Shown here piece after piece: positions 16,440 to 25,436 of a DNA stretch of 39,150 nt. The notes beneath the pieces are model-generated. The model was not told the DNA's origin and did no database searches. It saw only the letters and a list, made by a program, of their open reading frames with translations. This DNA is from DASPFV01 sp035620975. Its GTDB lineage: Bacteria > Acidobacteriota > Vicinamibacteria > Vicinamibacterales > 2-12-FULL-66-21. The stretch is from NCBI GenBank assembly GCA_035620975.1, contig DASPFV010000098.1, forward strand, positions 1-39,150, read 5' to 3'. Both the position numbers and the translations under genes were made by a program. Position 1 is the stretch's first letter. Every line of letters begins with the position of its first letter.

Positions 16440-19400
16440 TCAGAGGGTCTTGATCACCACGACCGTCAGATCATCGTACTGAGGGGCCCCGCCGATCCAG
16501 GAACGCAGGGCTCCGGTCAGCGTTGCCGCGATCTCCGGAGCCGTCAGGTGGAGGATCTGACGCAGCAGCTCCTTCAGCCGCGCCTCCCCGAACTCTTCGC
16601 CGGCCTCATTGAGGGCTTCCGGAACGCCGTCGGTGAACGCGACGATCACGTCACCGGCCTGGAGCTGGACCGTGCCCTCCTCGTAGCTCATCTCCGGAAA
16701 GAGCCCAATCACCGTCCCGCCCGTGCCGAGCTCCTCGATCGCCGACGCGCCGGCCCGGTCTTCCTGTCCGGCGCCGGCCGGCTGCTGGACCGGGCGCAGG
16801 AGATAGGGCGGGTTGTGCCCGGCATTGACATATCGCAGCCTCCGGCTCTGCTCGTCCATCTGCGCGTAGAAGAACGTGGCATAGCTGTTCGAGCGCGTCG
16901 AGCGGTGCAGCAGGTCGTTCATGCGCGCCGCCAGCTCGGGCAGTGAAGCCGTGCCGTCGGAGGCGACAATCCGGAGCGAGGCCTGAACGACGGCCATGAT
17001 GAGCGCGGCGGCGATGCCCTTGCCTGCGATGTCGGCCAGCGCGATGCCGATACGGTGGCCGCCCAGGTCGAGGAAGTCGTAGTAGTCGCCGCCGATGCTG
17101 CGGGCCGGCAGGCTGACGGCAGCGAGAGCCGCCGCCTGGCCTGGTGGCGCCCCCTCCGGAAGGAGGCGTTTCTGCACCTCCGCAGCGAGCGCCAGATCGC
17201 GCCGCAGCTTCTCCTGCTCGAGGACGCGGACGGTCAGCCGGGCGTTCTCGATCATCAGCGTGAGCTGGTCGCCGGCGTGTCGCAGGACCTGCCGCTCTTC
17301 GTCGCCGTAGGCGACGCGATCGTGCCGTGGTCCGAGGAGCAGCATTCCGATCAGGCCTCCGCGCGCCTGGAGCCCCACGGCGATGACGGTCCCCGACTCT
17401 TTCAGCTGCTCGAGCTCAGCCGTGTAGGCGGCACTGACGCCCCCTGCCCAGTGCAGCCACGCATCGAGGTCGGCGGAGCCGAACGGAAGCGGGTAAGGAT
17501 ATGACGACAGGCGGCGGGCGAGAAAGCCGTCGGGCGGAAGGGACAGACGGCTCGGCCGGCCCTCGGGCACGGATGCCAGGACGCGACAGACCCTGACAGA
17601 GTTGCCGTCCGTCCCCTCTGATCCCAGCTCGAGCAGGTGTCCCGCCGTGGCTCCGAGCCTGTCGCACAGCGTGGCGAGGGCGCGCTGGAATGCTTCCGGG
17701 AACGACGAGGCCGCGCGGGCGGCGCCGACGAACTCGGTGAGGACCTCGAAGGCCAGCGCGCGCGGTGCCGTTGCAGGCGAGATGGCCTGCGCGATTCCTG
17801 AAGCCGCCAGTCGGAGACGGGCGCGCACCTCGCGCCAGATCGGCTCCGGTTCGTTGCGGATCGCGACCATGGGGGGGATCCGCGTGGCGCGCCAGGCCGG
17901 GAAGAACGACGCCCCGGCGGCCACCATCGCGACGACAGCCGTGGCTGCGGCAAACGGGAGCACACCCGGATCCCGGATCTCGAACGCCCGCATGAGCGCC
18001 GACGCCGCGCCGATCACGACGAGCCCGCCAGCCGCGGCGCCGTACCCGGTCATGCGCAGCCCGCGGCCCACGATGAGCTTCAGCAGATCGCGCGGCACGG
18101 CCCCGAGCGCCATCCGCGTCCCTATCTCGACCGTCCCGCGCCGGACCGAATATGAGACGACGCCGTAGATCCCGAGCGTGGCCATCAGCAGCGCGGCCAG
18201 CGCGAAGAATCCCACCAGGAACGACGCGATTCGCTCGAACGAGAGCGAGCCCCGGGCGATGTCGCTCATCATGGCGATGGCGTGAATCGGCTGCAGTGGA
18301 TCGACGCTCCTGACCGTCTCGCGAACGGCGGGGATCAGCGTAGCGGGCGGCAGGGACGAGCGCACCACGAACCGCAGCGGGTTGAGAGAGACGATGGCGC
18401 CGGAGAGATAGACCTCGGGGACCGGAGGCTTGCCCAGGCCGTCATTGCGGACGTTCCCGACCACTCCCACGACCTGGAACCGGGTGCCGTCAGGGCTCCC
18501 GAAGCGCCCGTACGCACCCAGGGCCGGCCGGTCCGGCCAGTACGCGGCGGCCGCCGCCTCGTTGACCACGCCGACGAGCGCCTCATCAGAGATGTCGCGT
18601 TCGTCCAGAAACCGACCGCTCCGCAGCTGAATCCTCATCGTGCGGAAATAGCCCGGGCTGACGGCCATCAGGCTGGTCCGCTGGACGCTCGTGCTCTCGA
18701 TGCTGCGGCCCTCCGCGTACATCGTCACGCTCAGGCAGCAGCCGGCGAGGGGGAGCTGGTTGGCGTACCCGACGCTCGTCACTCCGGGGACGGCTTCGAT
18801 CGCCGCGATCCAGCGGGCACGCGCGGCAGCGCGAGCGGCTGGCGTGTCCTCCCGGGGCTCGGCTGCGGTCAGGTGGAACGTCAGGAGGCCCAGCGGATCG
18901 AATCCGGGATCGACCCGGGAGAGCCCGCGCGCGTGCACGAGCAGCATCGCGGCGCTCGAGAGCAGCGTGAACGCCAGCGCAATCTCCGCCATCACGAGCC
19001 ACTCAGACAGACGGCGAGTACGGGAGCCGGCGGTGGATCGCACTCCCTCGTTCAGGACGTCCGCGGGTGCGGTGCGCGCCGCCTGCCACAGCGGGGCGAG
19101 GCTCGCCAGCGCGCTCGCGACGAAAGCCGTCAGGAGGGAGAACGCCAGCACACGCGAGTCGACCGCGATCTCGTCCGCGCGAGGGATGTGTTCGGCGGCC
19201 ATGGTGACGACTGCCCGAACCAGCGCCAGGGCGAGCAGGACGCCGAGCGCGGCGCCGGGCAGAGCGACGATCAAGGCTTCGACGAAGTACTGGAGCGCCA
19301 GCTGCCCCTGACCTGCGCCGAGCGCGATCCGCACGGCGGTGTCGCGGGCGCGGGCCACCGAGCGCGCGAGCAGCAGGCCGGCGACGTCGGCGCAGGTAAT

Positions 19401-20240
19401 CAGGAGGAGGAGTGCCGCCGCCCCGACGAGCAGCAGCAGCGTCGGCCTGATCGTCAGGATCACGGCCTGAGCGAGGTCGTCCACGATAGCGGTGTACGAA
19501 GGGTGGGCGGCCGGATCCCCGGCCGCGATCTCGCCGGCCACCCGACTGACATCCTCACGTGCCTGTTCCAGCGTCACGCCGGGCTTGAGCCGCGCGTAAC
19601 AGAAGAACATCCCTTCGCTTCTCGGCTGCCCCTTGCCGGCTGGATCGAGCGGGAGCCAGACGTCGCTGCGGAGGCGCTCGACTCCGGGGCCCGGCATCGG
19701 CAGCCGGAAGTCGGCCGGCATCACCCCGGCGATCGTGTAGGTGCGGCCGTCGAGTGCCAGCGGGCGGCCGACGATCGCGGGATCGGCGCCCAGCCGGCGC
19801 CAGAGGCCGCTCGAGATTACGACGCTGGTGTCGTCCTGGAACCAGCCGCCGATCCGCGGCCGCACGCCGAGATGATGGGCGAGGGAAGGGGTGACGAGCA
19901 CGCCGTCGACGTGCTGCGGCTGTCCCGCGTAGCTCAGGTTGAAGCTGGCCGGGCGGAACCAGCCGAACACGTCGAAGCTGCGAGTCCGCTGCTCGTACTC
20001 CTGGAGATCCGGGAACGTGTGGGCCGAGCGTTGGCCGGGCTCGCTGATCCGGCCCCCGTACACGGCGACGAAACGCTCACCGCCGGCGTAAGGTATCCGC
20101 CTCAGGGCGACGGCGTCGACGACTGTGTAGATGGCCGTGGCCGATCCGATCCCGACGGCAAAGGCGAGCGCTGCCAGCGCGGCGACGCCGGAGTCGCTCT
20201 TCCACGATCGCCAGGCGTGCGGGACGGCGGGAACGGGCAT
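16440..20240 (-). CDS. ADOP/MacB-type permease fused to GAF-like and SpoIIE/RsbU-type PP2C phosphatase
   Basis: One uninterrupted 1266-aa frame. Residues 1-798 are a full-length acidobacterial duplicated orphan permease: MacB-like periplasmic segments and two FtsX repeats, with LLVGAAALLLLITCADVAGL and RDTAVRIALGAGQGQLALQY in the first and GTVEIGTRMALGAVPRDLLK in the second, ending FFPAWRATRIPPMVAIRNEP. Residues about 799-1006 are a linker and GAF-like domain (AVGLQARGGLIGMLLLGPRH). Residues about 1007-1266 are a PP2C/SpoIIE phosphatase with an entry helix (AEVQKRLLPEG) and metal motifs intact: GGDYYDF (about 1050), DIAGKG, AGHNPPYL, FTDGVPEA and DDLTVVVIK. The topology puts the phosphatase in the cytosol. 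RsbU-type enzymes dephosphorylate anti-sigma antagonists; no such partner or ABC ATPase is in the window. Start ATG 20240, weak SD, 42 nt after the esterase stop. Confidence 0.93.
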   Translation of the reverse strand: MPVPAVPHAWRSWKSDSGVAALAALAFAVGIGSATAIYTVVDAVALRRIPYAGGERFVAVYGGRISEPGQRSAHTFPDLQEYEQRTRSFDVFGWFRPASFNLSYAGQPQHVDGVLVTPSLAHHLGVRPRIGGWFQDDTSVVISSGLWRRLGADPAIVGRPLALDGRTYTIAGVMPADFRLPMPGPGVERLRSDVWLPLDPAGKGQPRSEGMFFCYARLKPGVTLEQAREDVSRVAGEIAAGDPAAHPSYTAIVDDLAQAVILTIRPTLLLLVGAAALLLLITCADVAGLLLARSVARARDTAVRIALGAGQGQLALQYFVEALIVALPGAALGVLLALALVRAVVTMAAEHIPRADEIAVDSRVLAFSLLTAFVASALASLAPLWQAARTAPADVLNEGVRSTAGSRTRRLSEWLVMAEIALAFTLLSSAAMLLVHARGLSRVDPGFDPLGLLTFHLTAAEPREDTPAARAAARARWIAAIEAVPGVTSVGYANQLPLAGCCLSVTMYAEGRSIESTSVQRTSLMAVSPGYFRTMRIQLRSGRFLDERDISDEALVGVVNEAAAAAYWPDRPALGAYGRFGSPDGTRFQVVGVVGNVRNDGLGKPPVPEVYLSGAIVSLNPLRFVVRSSLPPATLIPAVRETVRSVDPLQPIHAIAMMSDIARGSLSFERIASFLVGFFALAALLMATLGIYGVVSYSVRRGTVEIGTRMALGAVPRDLLKLIVGRGLRMTGYGAAAGGLVVIGAASALMRAFEIRDPGVLPFAAATAVVAMVAAGASFFPAWRATRIPPMVAIRNEPEPIWREVRARLRLAASGIAQAISPATAPRALAFEVLTEFVGAARAASSFPEAFQRALATLCDRLGATAGHLLELGSEGTDGNSVRVCRVLASVPEGRPSRLSLPPDGFLARRLSSYPYPLPFGSADLDAWLHWAGGVSAAYTAELEQLKESGTVIAVGLQARGGLIGMLLLGPRHDRVAYGDEERQVLRHAGDQLTLMIENARLTVRVLEQEKLRRDLALAAEVQKRLLPEGAPPGQAAALAAVSLPARSIGGDYYDFLDLGGHRIGIALADIAGKGIAAALIMAVVQASLRIVASDGTASLPELAARMNDLLHRSTRSNSYATFFYAQMDEQSRRLRYVNAGHNPPYLLRPVQQPAGAGQEDRAGASAIEELGTGGTVIGLFPEMSYEEGTVQLQAGDVIVAFTDGVPEALNEAGEEFGEARLKELLRQILHLTAPEIAATLTGALRSWIGGAPQYDDLTVVVIKTL

Positions 20241-20282
20241 CGGCTCAGCCGGCCGGCTCGGATCGCTCCGGGCGTACCCTGT

Positions 20283-21284
20283 CTACTGCGGCTTCGAGTC
20301 GCTCCACAACCACCGCAGGATGTCGGGCAGGATCGCCCCGCCGTGGCTGTCGGAGTGGCTCCCCTCTCCCCATTCGTGCATCACGTCGTACCGCGGCCCC
20401 GAAAGCTTCTTCGCGTCGGCGGCGGCGTTCGCGTATCTGAACGCCGCCAGCATCTGCTGGTTGGCGAGAAACCAGTTGCCGTGCTGGTTGTCGAGATCGT
20501 TGGATCCGTCCTGCAGGAAGATCTTGATCGGCTTGATCGGCGTCTTGCGGATGAGCGTCGGATAGAGGTCGCCGCCGGGCACCATCGGCTGGCCGTCCGT
20601 GGCGGGCCGGTACGCGATGGACGTGTAGCTTCCAATCAGGCTGATGACGTTGCGGAACTGATCCGGAACGTGCCAGGCCACGGTGAACGCGCAGATAGCG
20701 CCGCTGCTCGCGCCGCCGATGGCCCGGCGCGCCGGGTCGCCCGTGAGGTTGTACTGCTTGCCGACCTCGGGCAGCATCTCCTCCACGATGAACCGCGCGT
20801 ACGCGTCGGTCAGCGAGTCGTACTCGGCGGCGCGGTTGTTCGGGTTGCGGGTCCCGAGATCGTCGGGATACACGTCGCCGCGCTGCCCCGGTGTGATGAA
20901 GATCCCGATCGTGACGGGGATGTCCCGCTTGTGGATCAGGTTCTCGAGCACCTGCGGCACGCGGAGCGCGCCAGCCGGATTGACGGCACGCTGGCCATCC
21001 TGGAACACGAGGACGCTGGCCGGAGTGTCGGGCGAGTACTGGGCGGGCACGTACACCCAGTATTTCCGGACGGTATTCGCAAGGATCCGGCTCCGGAACA
21101 GGGTCGGTCCTTCGAGCCGGCCCCTGGGAACGCCGTCCTGCGGCACCGAATCCGGACCGAGCGTGTAGGTCCGGGCGTCCGGCGCCGCCGGCGCGGGCAG
21201 CTGGGCACCGGGAGGCGCCTGTCCGGCGAGCGACAGCCAGGCGGACGCCAGAACCGGAACGGCTGAAACGGATCGTCGGGTCAC
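20283..21284 (-). CDS. Secreted enterochelin-esterase-like alpha/beta hydrolase
   Basis: 333 aa with a short signal peptide (to about residue 21, LSLAGQA). It matches the putative esterase family (enterochelin esterase/esterase D type): RKYWVYVPAQYSPDTPASVL, VLVFQDGQRAV and ITPGQRGDVYPDD. The nucleophile elbow is GGASSG (Ser193 in GASSG), with DGSNDLDNQHGNW as the likely acid region and GEGSHSDSHGG providing the His. The family hydrolyses siderophore, feruloyl or other esters outside the cell or in the periplasm; the substrate is not predictable. It lies 42 nt upstream of the permease-phosphatase gene on the same strand, so the two may share a transcript. Start ATG 21284; an upstream in-frame extension lacks a signal peptide. 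Confidence 0.88.
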   Translation of the reverse strand: MTRRSVSAVPVLASAWLSLAGQAPPGAQLPAPAAPDARTYTLGPDSVPQDGVPRGRLEGPTLFRSRILANTVRKYWVYVPAQYSPDTPASVLVFQDGQRAVNPAGALRVPQVLENLIHKRDIPVTIGIFITPGQRGDVYPDDLGTRNPNNRAAEYDSLTDAYARFIVEEMLPEVGKQYNLTGDPARRAIGGASSGAICAFTVAWHVPDQFRNVISLIGSYTSIAYRPATDGQPMVPGGDLYPTLIRKTPIKPIKIFLQDGSNDLDNQHGNWFLANQQMLAAFRYANAAADAKKLSGPRYDVMHEWGEGSHSDSHGGAILPDILRWLWSDSKPQ

Positions 21285-21366
21285 GGCGGTATTCTTCCGC
21301 GACCACGCGCCGATTGTCGACAGGGTAATGGGCGCGTTAGGATGTTCGGCATCGGTTTAAGGAAAC

Positions 21367-21436
21367 CGGGGGGCTTCGCCCCGCCGGACCCCCCATCGCC
21401 GTCGCTCGCGGGGCCCCACGATCCCCGCTCCGCTCC
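21367..21436 (+). repeat. Dispersed GC-rich hairpin element, copy 3 (diverged)
   Basis: GGGGGGCTTCGCCCCGCCGG followed by ACCCCC and, after a short gap, GCTCGCGGGGCCCCACGATC and CCCCGCTCCGCTCC parallels copy 1 at 13488-13552. It lies in the divergent gap between the esterase and ThuA genes and is followed by a second palindrome, GGGCGCGCCCTTGGCGCGCC, near 21441-21460. Confidence 0.65.
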
Positions 21437-21575
21437 GGCGGGGCGCGCCCTTGGCGCGCCTGTTTCATGGCGTCGTGGGTGCGGCGTGGCCGCGTGGGGA
21501 ACTCGAGAGACTGTCCCGCTCCGGCGCGCGGCGGACGCGTGCCGGCCGATGCAATCGTTTACAGGAGGAGCTTCG

Positions 21576-22457
21576 ATGAAGGTTCGCCTCACCCTTCTGG
21601 CGTGCGCGGCGTTCGTGTGCACGTCGGTGCTGGCCCAGCAGCCGACCCAGCCCCCTGCCGCGCCTGCGCCGGCTCCTGCTCAGCCCCCGGCGCCGCCGGC
21701 AGCCCCGCCGATGCGCATCTTCATCCATGCCGGCCTGAAGACGCACGCCGAGGGACAGCACGATTATCCCCAGTTCCTCGCCGACTGGAGCAAGCTCCTG
21801 ACCAGCCGCGGCGCCATCGTCGATGGCGGGCTGCATTTCCCGTCCGCGCGCGAGCTGGCCAACGTCGACGTGATGATCATCTACAAGGGGGACGCCGGTT
21901 ATCTCAGCATGGAGGATCGCGCGACGCTCGACAGCTTCCTCAGGCGCGGCGGCGGTGTCGTCAGCTTCCATGACGCGCTGTGCGGGCCCGAACCCGAGCA
22001 CTTCGCCTCGGTCGTCGGCGGAGCGAAGAAGCACGGCGAGGTGAATTACACGCTCGAAGCCGACGTCCCCTACACGATCGTCGACACGGCCCACCCGATC
22101 ACGCAGGGTGTCTCGAATTTCACGATCAAGGACGAGGCGTTCTTCAACATGACCTGGGCGAAGTCGCCGGAGATCCACGTGCTGGCGACGGCGACCATGG
22201 CCGCCACGCGGAGCGCCGGGACCCACGCCGGCGAGGTCGTCCCGCAGATCTGGACGTACGAGAAGAGCCTCCTTCCGGGCGCGCCGCCGTTCCGCGCCTT
22301 CGTCTGGATGCAGGGACACAACTACGTGAACTTTGCGAACCCGCAGGTGCAGCCGATGCTGCTGCGCGGCATCGCGTGGGCGGGCAAGCGGCCTGCGGAT
22401 GCGCTCGCGACCGAGCGGCCCCCGACCCGCGGCCGCGGCGGCCGCGGGCGCGAGTAG
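21576..22457 (+). CDS. Secreted ThuA-domain protein
   Basis: 293 aa. ATG 21576 follows GGAGGAG at 21564-21570, an excellent ribosome binding site. The signal peptide ends TSVLAQQ and is followed by a Pro/Ala-rich linker (about residues 22-48). The ThuA/glutamine-amidotransferase-like fold covers the rest: MRIFIHAGLKTHAEGQHDYP, NVDVMIIYKGDAGYLSMEDR, LRRGGGVVSFHDALCGPEPE, DTAHPITQGVSNFTIKDEAF and QIWTYEKSL. ThuA proteins are linked to trehalose or other disaccharide use, and many Acidobacteria and Planctomycetes encode exported homologues of unknown substrate. It ends 4 bp before the stop of the convergent VWFA/TPR gene, so the two transcripts must overlap or terminate inside each other. Confidence 0.88.
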   Translation: MKVRLTLLACAAFVCTSVLAQQPTQPPAAPAPAPAQPPAPPAAPPMRIFIHAGLKTHAEGQHDYPQFLADWSKLLTSRGAIVDGGLHFPSARELANVDVMIIYKGDAGYLSMEDRATLDSFLRRGGGVVSFHDALCGPEPEHFASVVGGAKKHGEVNYTLEADVPYTIVDTAHPITQGVSNFTIKDEAFFNMTWAKSPEIHVLATATMAATRSAGTHAGEVVPQIWTYEKSLLPGAPPFRAFVWMQGHNYVNFANPQVQPMLLRGIAWAGKRPADALATERPPTRGRGGRGRE

Positions 22458-22461
22458 CCTG

Positions 22462-25434
22462 TCAGTTCTGCTTCAGCGAAGCCGCGATCCAGACGTCCAC
22501 GAGCGCCTGTGACGCCCCGCCACGGGCGCGGTAGGCTTCGGCCAGGCGCGTCATCCGGGCGCGGTCGGCCTCGAGGCTCTCCACCGGCTGCCCGGCGGAG
22601 TGTGCGTCGTAGAGAGACCGCAGGGCCAGCAGCAGGGTCGCCTCGTCGTCGGCCTGGCGCGCAACCAGCTCGTCGACGACACTCAGGCCTTCCGCGTAAT
22701 TGCCAGCGAGCAGGGAGGCCACGGCGAACCGGCGCTGCAGGCCGAGATCGTCGGGCCACTGGTCGCGTGCGTCCGCAATCGTTTCCAGCGCCTGTTCCGC
22801 GCTGCCGGTCCGCAGCTGCGCGTCGATGAGCCAGCTCTGCAGCGCCAGCGAGTCGGCCTCCCGGATGAGGGCAGTTCTCCACGCACCGGCCGCCTGCCGA
22901 TCGTTCCCGCCGGCCGCGAAGCACGCGCCGAGGTAGACCATGGCGGGGTAGAAGTCTGCCGAGGTGCGCATCGCCGCGCGGAAGGCGTCGGCCGCCGGGT
23001 CGAGCTTGTTCTGCGCGAGCAGCGAGATCCCGCGGACGAACGCGGCCGCTGGCATCGTCGCGACGTCCACATCCGAGACAGCCAGTGTCCGCAGGTCCGA
23101 CGTCCGGGCTTGATCGAGCAGCTCCCGCAGCGCCGGCGACGTCGTATCCGACCGCTCCGCGATGCGCTGGAGGAACGGGTTCAGCGCCTCGGGCGCGAGC
23201 GCCTGCTCCGCGGTAAACCTGGGCACGGAGGCCAGCAGCGCGCGCGAAAGCGCCGGCGCCGATGCGGATCGGCTCGGCACGATCGCGGCGGCGTTCGTGG
23301 CATTCGTGATTCGCGGTCGGGCCGTCAGCACTTCGAATCCCCGCCGCATCTGCCCGATCTCCACGCCGGCCTTTCGAACGGTCGCCCTCGCGACGTACAG
23401 TCCAGGCGGCAGCACCCGCATGTCGGCGACGCCTTGAGCCACCAGAAAGCCCTCGTGCGAGCCGCGCGCGACGCCGGCCCGCGCCTTGACGAGCGCGGGA
23501 CCGTCGCCGCCGGATGCGATCTCGAACGTGACTTCGGTGTCGGCGGCGTCTGCCCCCGGCCCGGCAAGGTTCAGCTCGAGCGCCAGCCGCTCCTCCTGGA
23601 GCACCGCGTCGAGCGCGAGCTGCGCTTCGGCGCCTTCTCCGCTGGGCACGCGCACCAGCGTCGGTCCGGTCGCTGCGAAGCTGCCGAGACGGGTTGGCTG
23701 CACTTCGATGCGATGATCGACCGAGCCCACCTGGCCCGCGCTGTCCATGACGGCGATCCTGACGATGTAGGAGCCTGGCTCGAGCGGCACGTGCGTGGCG
23801 AACGGCATCCGCTCCGTCGTCGCCTCGGCGACGGGCGGCTCGCCTTCCACGATCTTCTTGCCGTCGAGATCCCGGACGACGACCTGGAACGTCGTGTCGC
23901 CCGGCTGCAGTCTGGTCGCCTCGCCGGTGAGGACGACCTTCACGCGCGAGGTGTCCTCGGGCTCAGCCGAGAGATAGCTGGTCACGCGCAGCCCGATGCC
24001 GCTGGCAGGGATGGGTGAGTCGAGCGCGCTGGCCAGCCGCGCCGCCCAGTCCCGATCCTCGTACGTCCGGATATCGAACAGCTCGCGCGCGCGAACGGTG
24101 ACAGCCGTACGTGTCACGTTCACCTTCATCGGCTGGGGCCGACCCGTCAGATCCGTCGGCAAGCGCTCGACGCCGATCCGGTAGTACCCGCCAAGTTCGC
24201 GGCCGAGCCGATTGAAAGCGGCCTCCGCGCCTACTTCCGCCCGGTACGATCCACCCCCGGTCATGCCCGCGAGGGTCTCGAGCGCGGAAGCGTACAGGAA
24301 GTTGTCCCGGGCGGGCGTCGTGCTCACGAGCCGCCGGTCGGCGGAGTACGTGGCGGACGGGACGAATACCGAGAACAGCGTCGCGCGGGCGCTGGCGGCT
24401 TCGGCCGCGACGGTCGAGAGCAGAGAGGTTTCCTCCTGCAGGTCCATGGGCCATCCACCCGAGACGAGGATGATGGTCTTGTCCCCGCGCACTGTCGCCA
24501 GGGAGGCCAGCACCTGTCGGAGCGAGGCCACGCTGGCCATCGAGGTCATTTCGACCATTCGCCACGTGGCCTCGGCCTGCATCTGCAGACTGCTCGTGCA
24601 CGCATCGACGGCGAGCGACGCTCCACCGCCGCGCGGCGCTCTCGGAGCCCCACCCCCTCCACCACCAGCCACTTCGCCGGCCGGACCGGTGCCCGGCCCG
24701 CCCGCGGCGCCGCCGCCGCCCGCGCCACCGCCCGTTGGCGGGAGCACGGGTCCGGGTGACCCGGGGCCGGTCCCCGCGGCCCCGCCGAGGCCGGAGCCCG
24801 AAGCCGAGATCGAGGACCGGCACTCGCGGTCGGCGACCGACCGCAGCGCGAAATGATGCCGGTTGGCGATGTCGCGGGCCTCGGCGAGGCTGCCGTACTC
24901 CCACGTTCTGGACGGACCTCCGAGCCCAGTGGCGCGCTGCAGCGCCGCCCGCACCCGATCGTGCGCCCAGGTGAAGGGCACGTTCGGCCCGACGGGCAAC
25001 AGCATGAGCGCGGATCGATCGGCGAACGTCAGGCCGTCGAAGAAGCGTGCCGCGGCGGTTCCCACGCGCCGGGCGTCGCCGGGTTCCAGCGTGCTCTGGT
25101 CGACGATGAACACGACGAGCCGCCCGACGCCGCCGCCCTCGTTGGAGCTGACCGGAGCGAGGTCGGCCTTGAGCGCGGCCGGTTGGAGCGCCGTGGTGTC
25201 CACGAACTCCGCCGTGACGATACGGCGCGGCTGCCCTCCGACGGTGACGACGAAGTCTCCCGCGGTCAGCTCGCGGACGGGATTACCCTGCCGGTCGACG
25301 ACGCCGACATCGACGGTGATCAGATCGACTCCACTCCGGAACGCGGGCGGCTGACCGGGCGCCTGCTGCGCCGTCAGCCATGCCCCGCCGGAAAGGCACA
25401 CCGCCGCTGCCGCGAGTCCCTTGATGGTCCGCAT
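22462..25434 (-). CDS. Secreted VWFA-related protein with C-terminal TPR-like repeats
   Basis: 990 aa from ATG 25434, placed by GGGGAGG five bases upstream. The signal peptide ends WLTAQQAPG. The N-terminal VWFA-related domain has LITVDVGVVDRQGNPV, LVVFIVDQSTLEPGD (Asp-x-Ser retained), and RGDKTIILVSGGWP. A Gly/Ala/Pro-rich insert of roughly 50 residues (coded around 24640-24790) interrupts the domain. A beta-rich middle follows. The last 200 residues have TPR-like helices (FRAAMRTSADFYPAMVYLGA, LIREADSLALQSWLIDAQLR, LGLQRRFAVASLLAGNYAEG). It is the third gene of an operon, only 2 nt after the stop of the VWA gene. It may assemble with that protein; the function is unknown. Confidence 0.87.
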   Translation of the reverse strand: MRTIKGLAAAAVCLSGGAWLTAQQAPGQPPAFRSGVDLITVDVGVVDRQGNPVRELTAGDFVVTVGGQPRRIVTAEFVDTTALQPAALKADLAPVSSNEGGGVGRLVVFIVDQSTLEPGDARRVGTAAARFFDGLTFADRSALMLLPVGPNVPFTWAHDRVRAALQRATGLGGPSRTWEYGSLAEARDIANRHHFALRSVADRECRSSISASGSGLGGAAGTGPGSPGPVLPPTGGGAGGGGAAGGPGTGPAGEVAGGGGGGAPRAPRGGGASLAVDACTSSLQMQAEATWRMVEMTSMASVASLRQVLASLATVRGDKTIILVSGGWPMDLQEETSLLSTVAAEAASARATLFSVFVPSATYSADRRLVSTTPARDNFLYASALETLAGMTGGGSYRAEVGAEAAFNRLGRELGGYYRIGVERLPTDLTGRPQPMKVNVTRTAVTVRARELFDIRTYEDRDWAARLASALDSPIPASGIGLRVTSYLSAEPEDTSRVKVVLTGEATRLQPGDTTFQVVVRDLDGKKIVEGEPPVAEATTERMPFATHVPLEPGSYIVRIAVMDSAGQVGSVDHRIEVQPTRLGSFAATGPTLVRVPSGEGAEAQLALDAVLQEERLALELNLAGPGADAADTEVTFEIASGGDGPALVKARAGVARGSHEGFLVAQGVADMRVLPPGLYVARATVRKAGVEIGQMRRGFEVLTARPRITNATNAAAIVPSRSASAPALSRALLASVPRFTAEQALAPEALNPFLQRIAERSDTTSPALRELLDQARTSDLRTLAVSDVDVATMPAAAFVRGISLLAQNKLDPAADAFRAAMRTSADFYPAMVYLGACFAAGGNDRQAAGAWRTALIREADSLALQSWLIDAQLRTGSAEQALETIADARDQWPDDLGLQRRFAVASLLAGNYAEGLSVVDELVARQADDEATLLLALRSLYDAHSAGQPVESLEADRARMTRLAEAYRARGGASQALVDVWIAASLKQN

Positions 25435-25436
25435 CG

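Noticed and set aside
18282..21266. 994-aa open frame on the plus strand opposite the permease-phosphatase and esterase genes
   Set aside because: It is antisense to two genes with clear domains, is Arg/Gly/Asp-rich with no motif, and is explained by GC-rich codon bias on the other strand.
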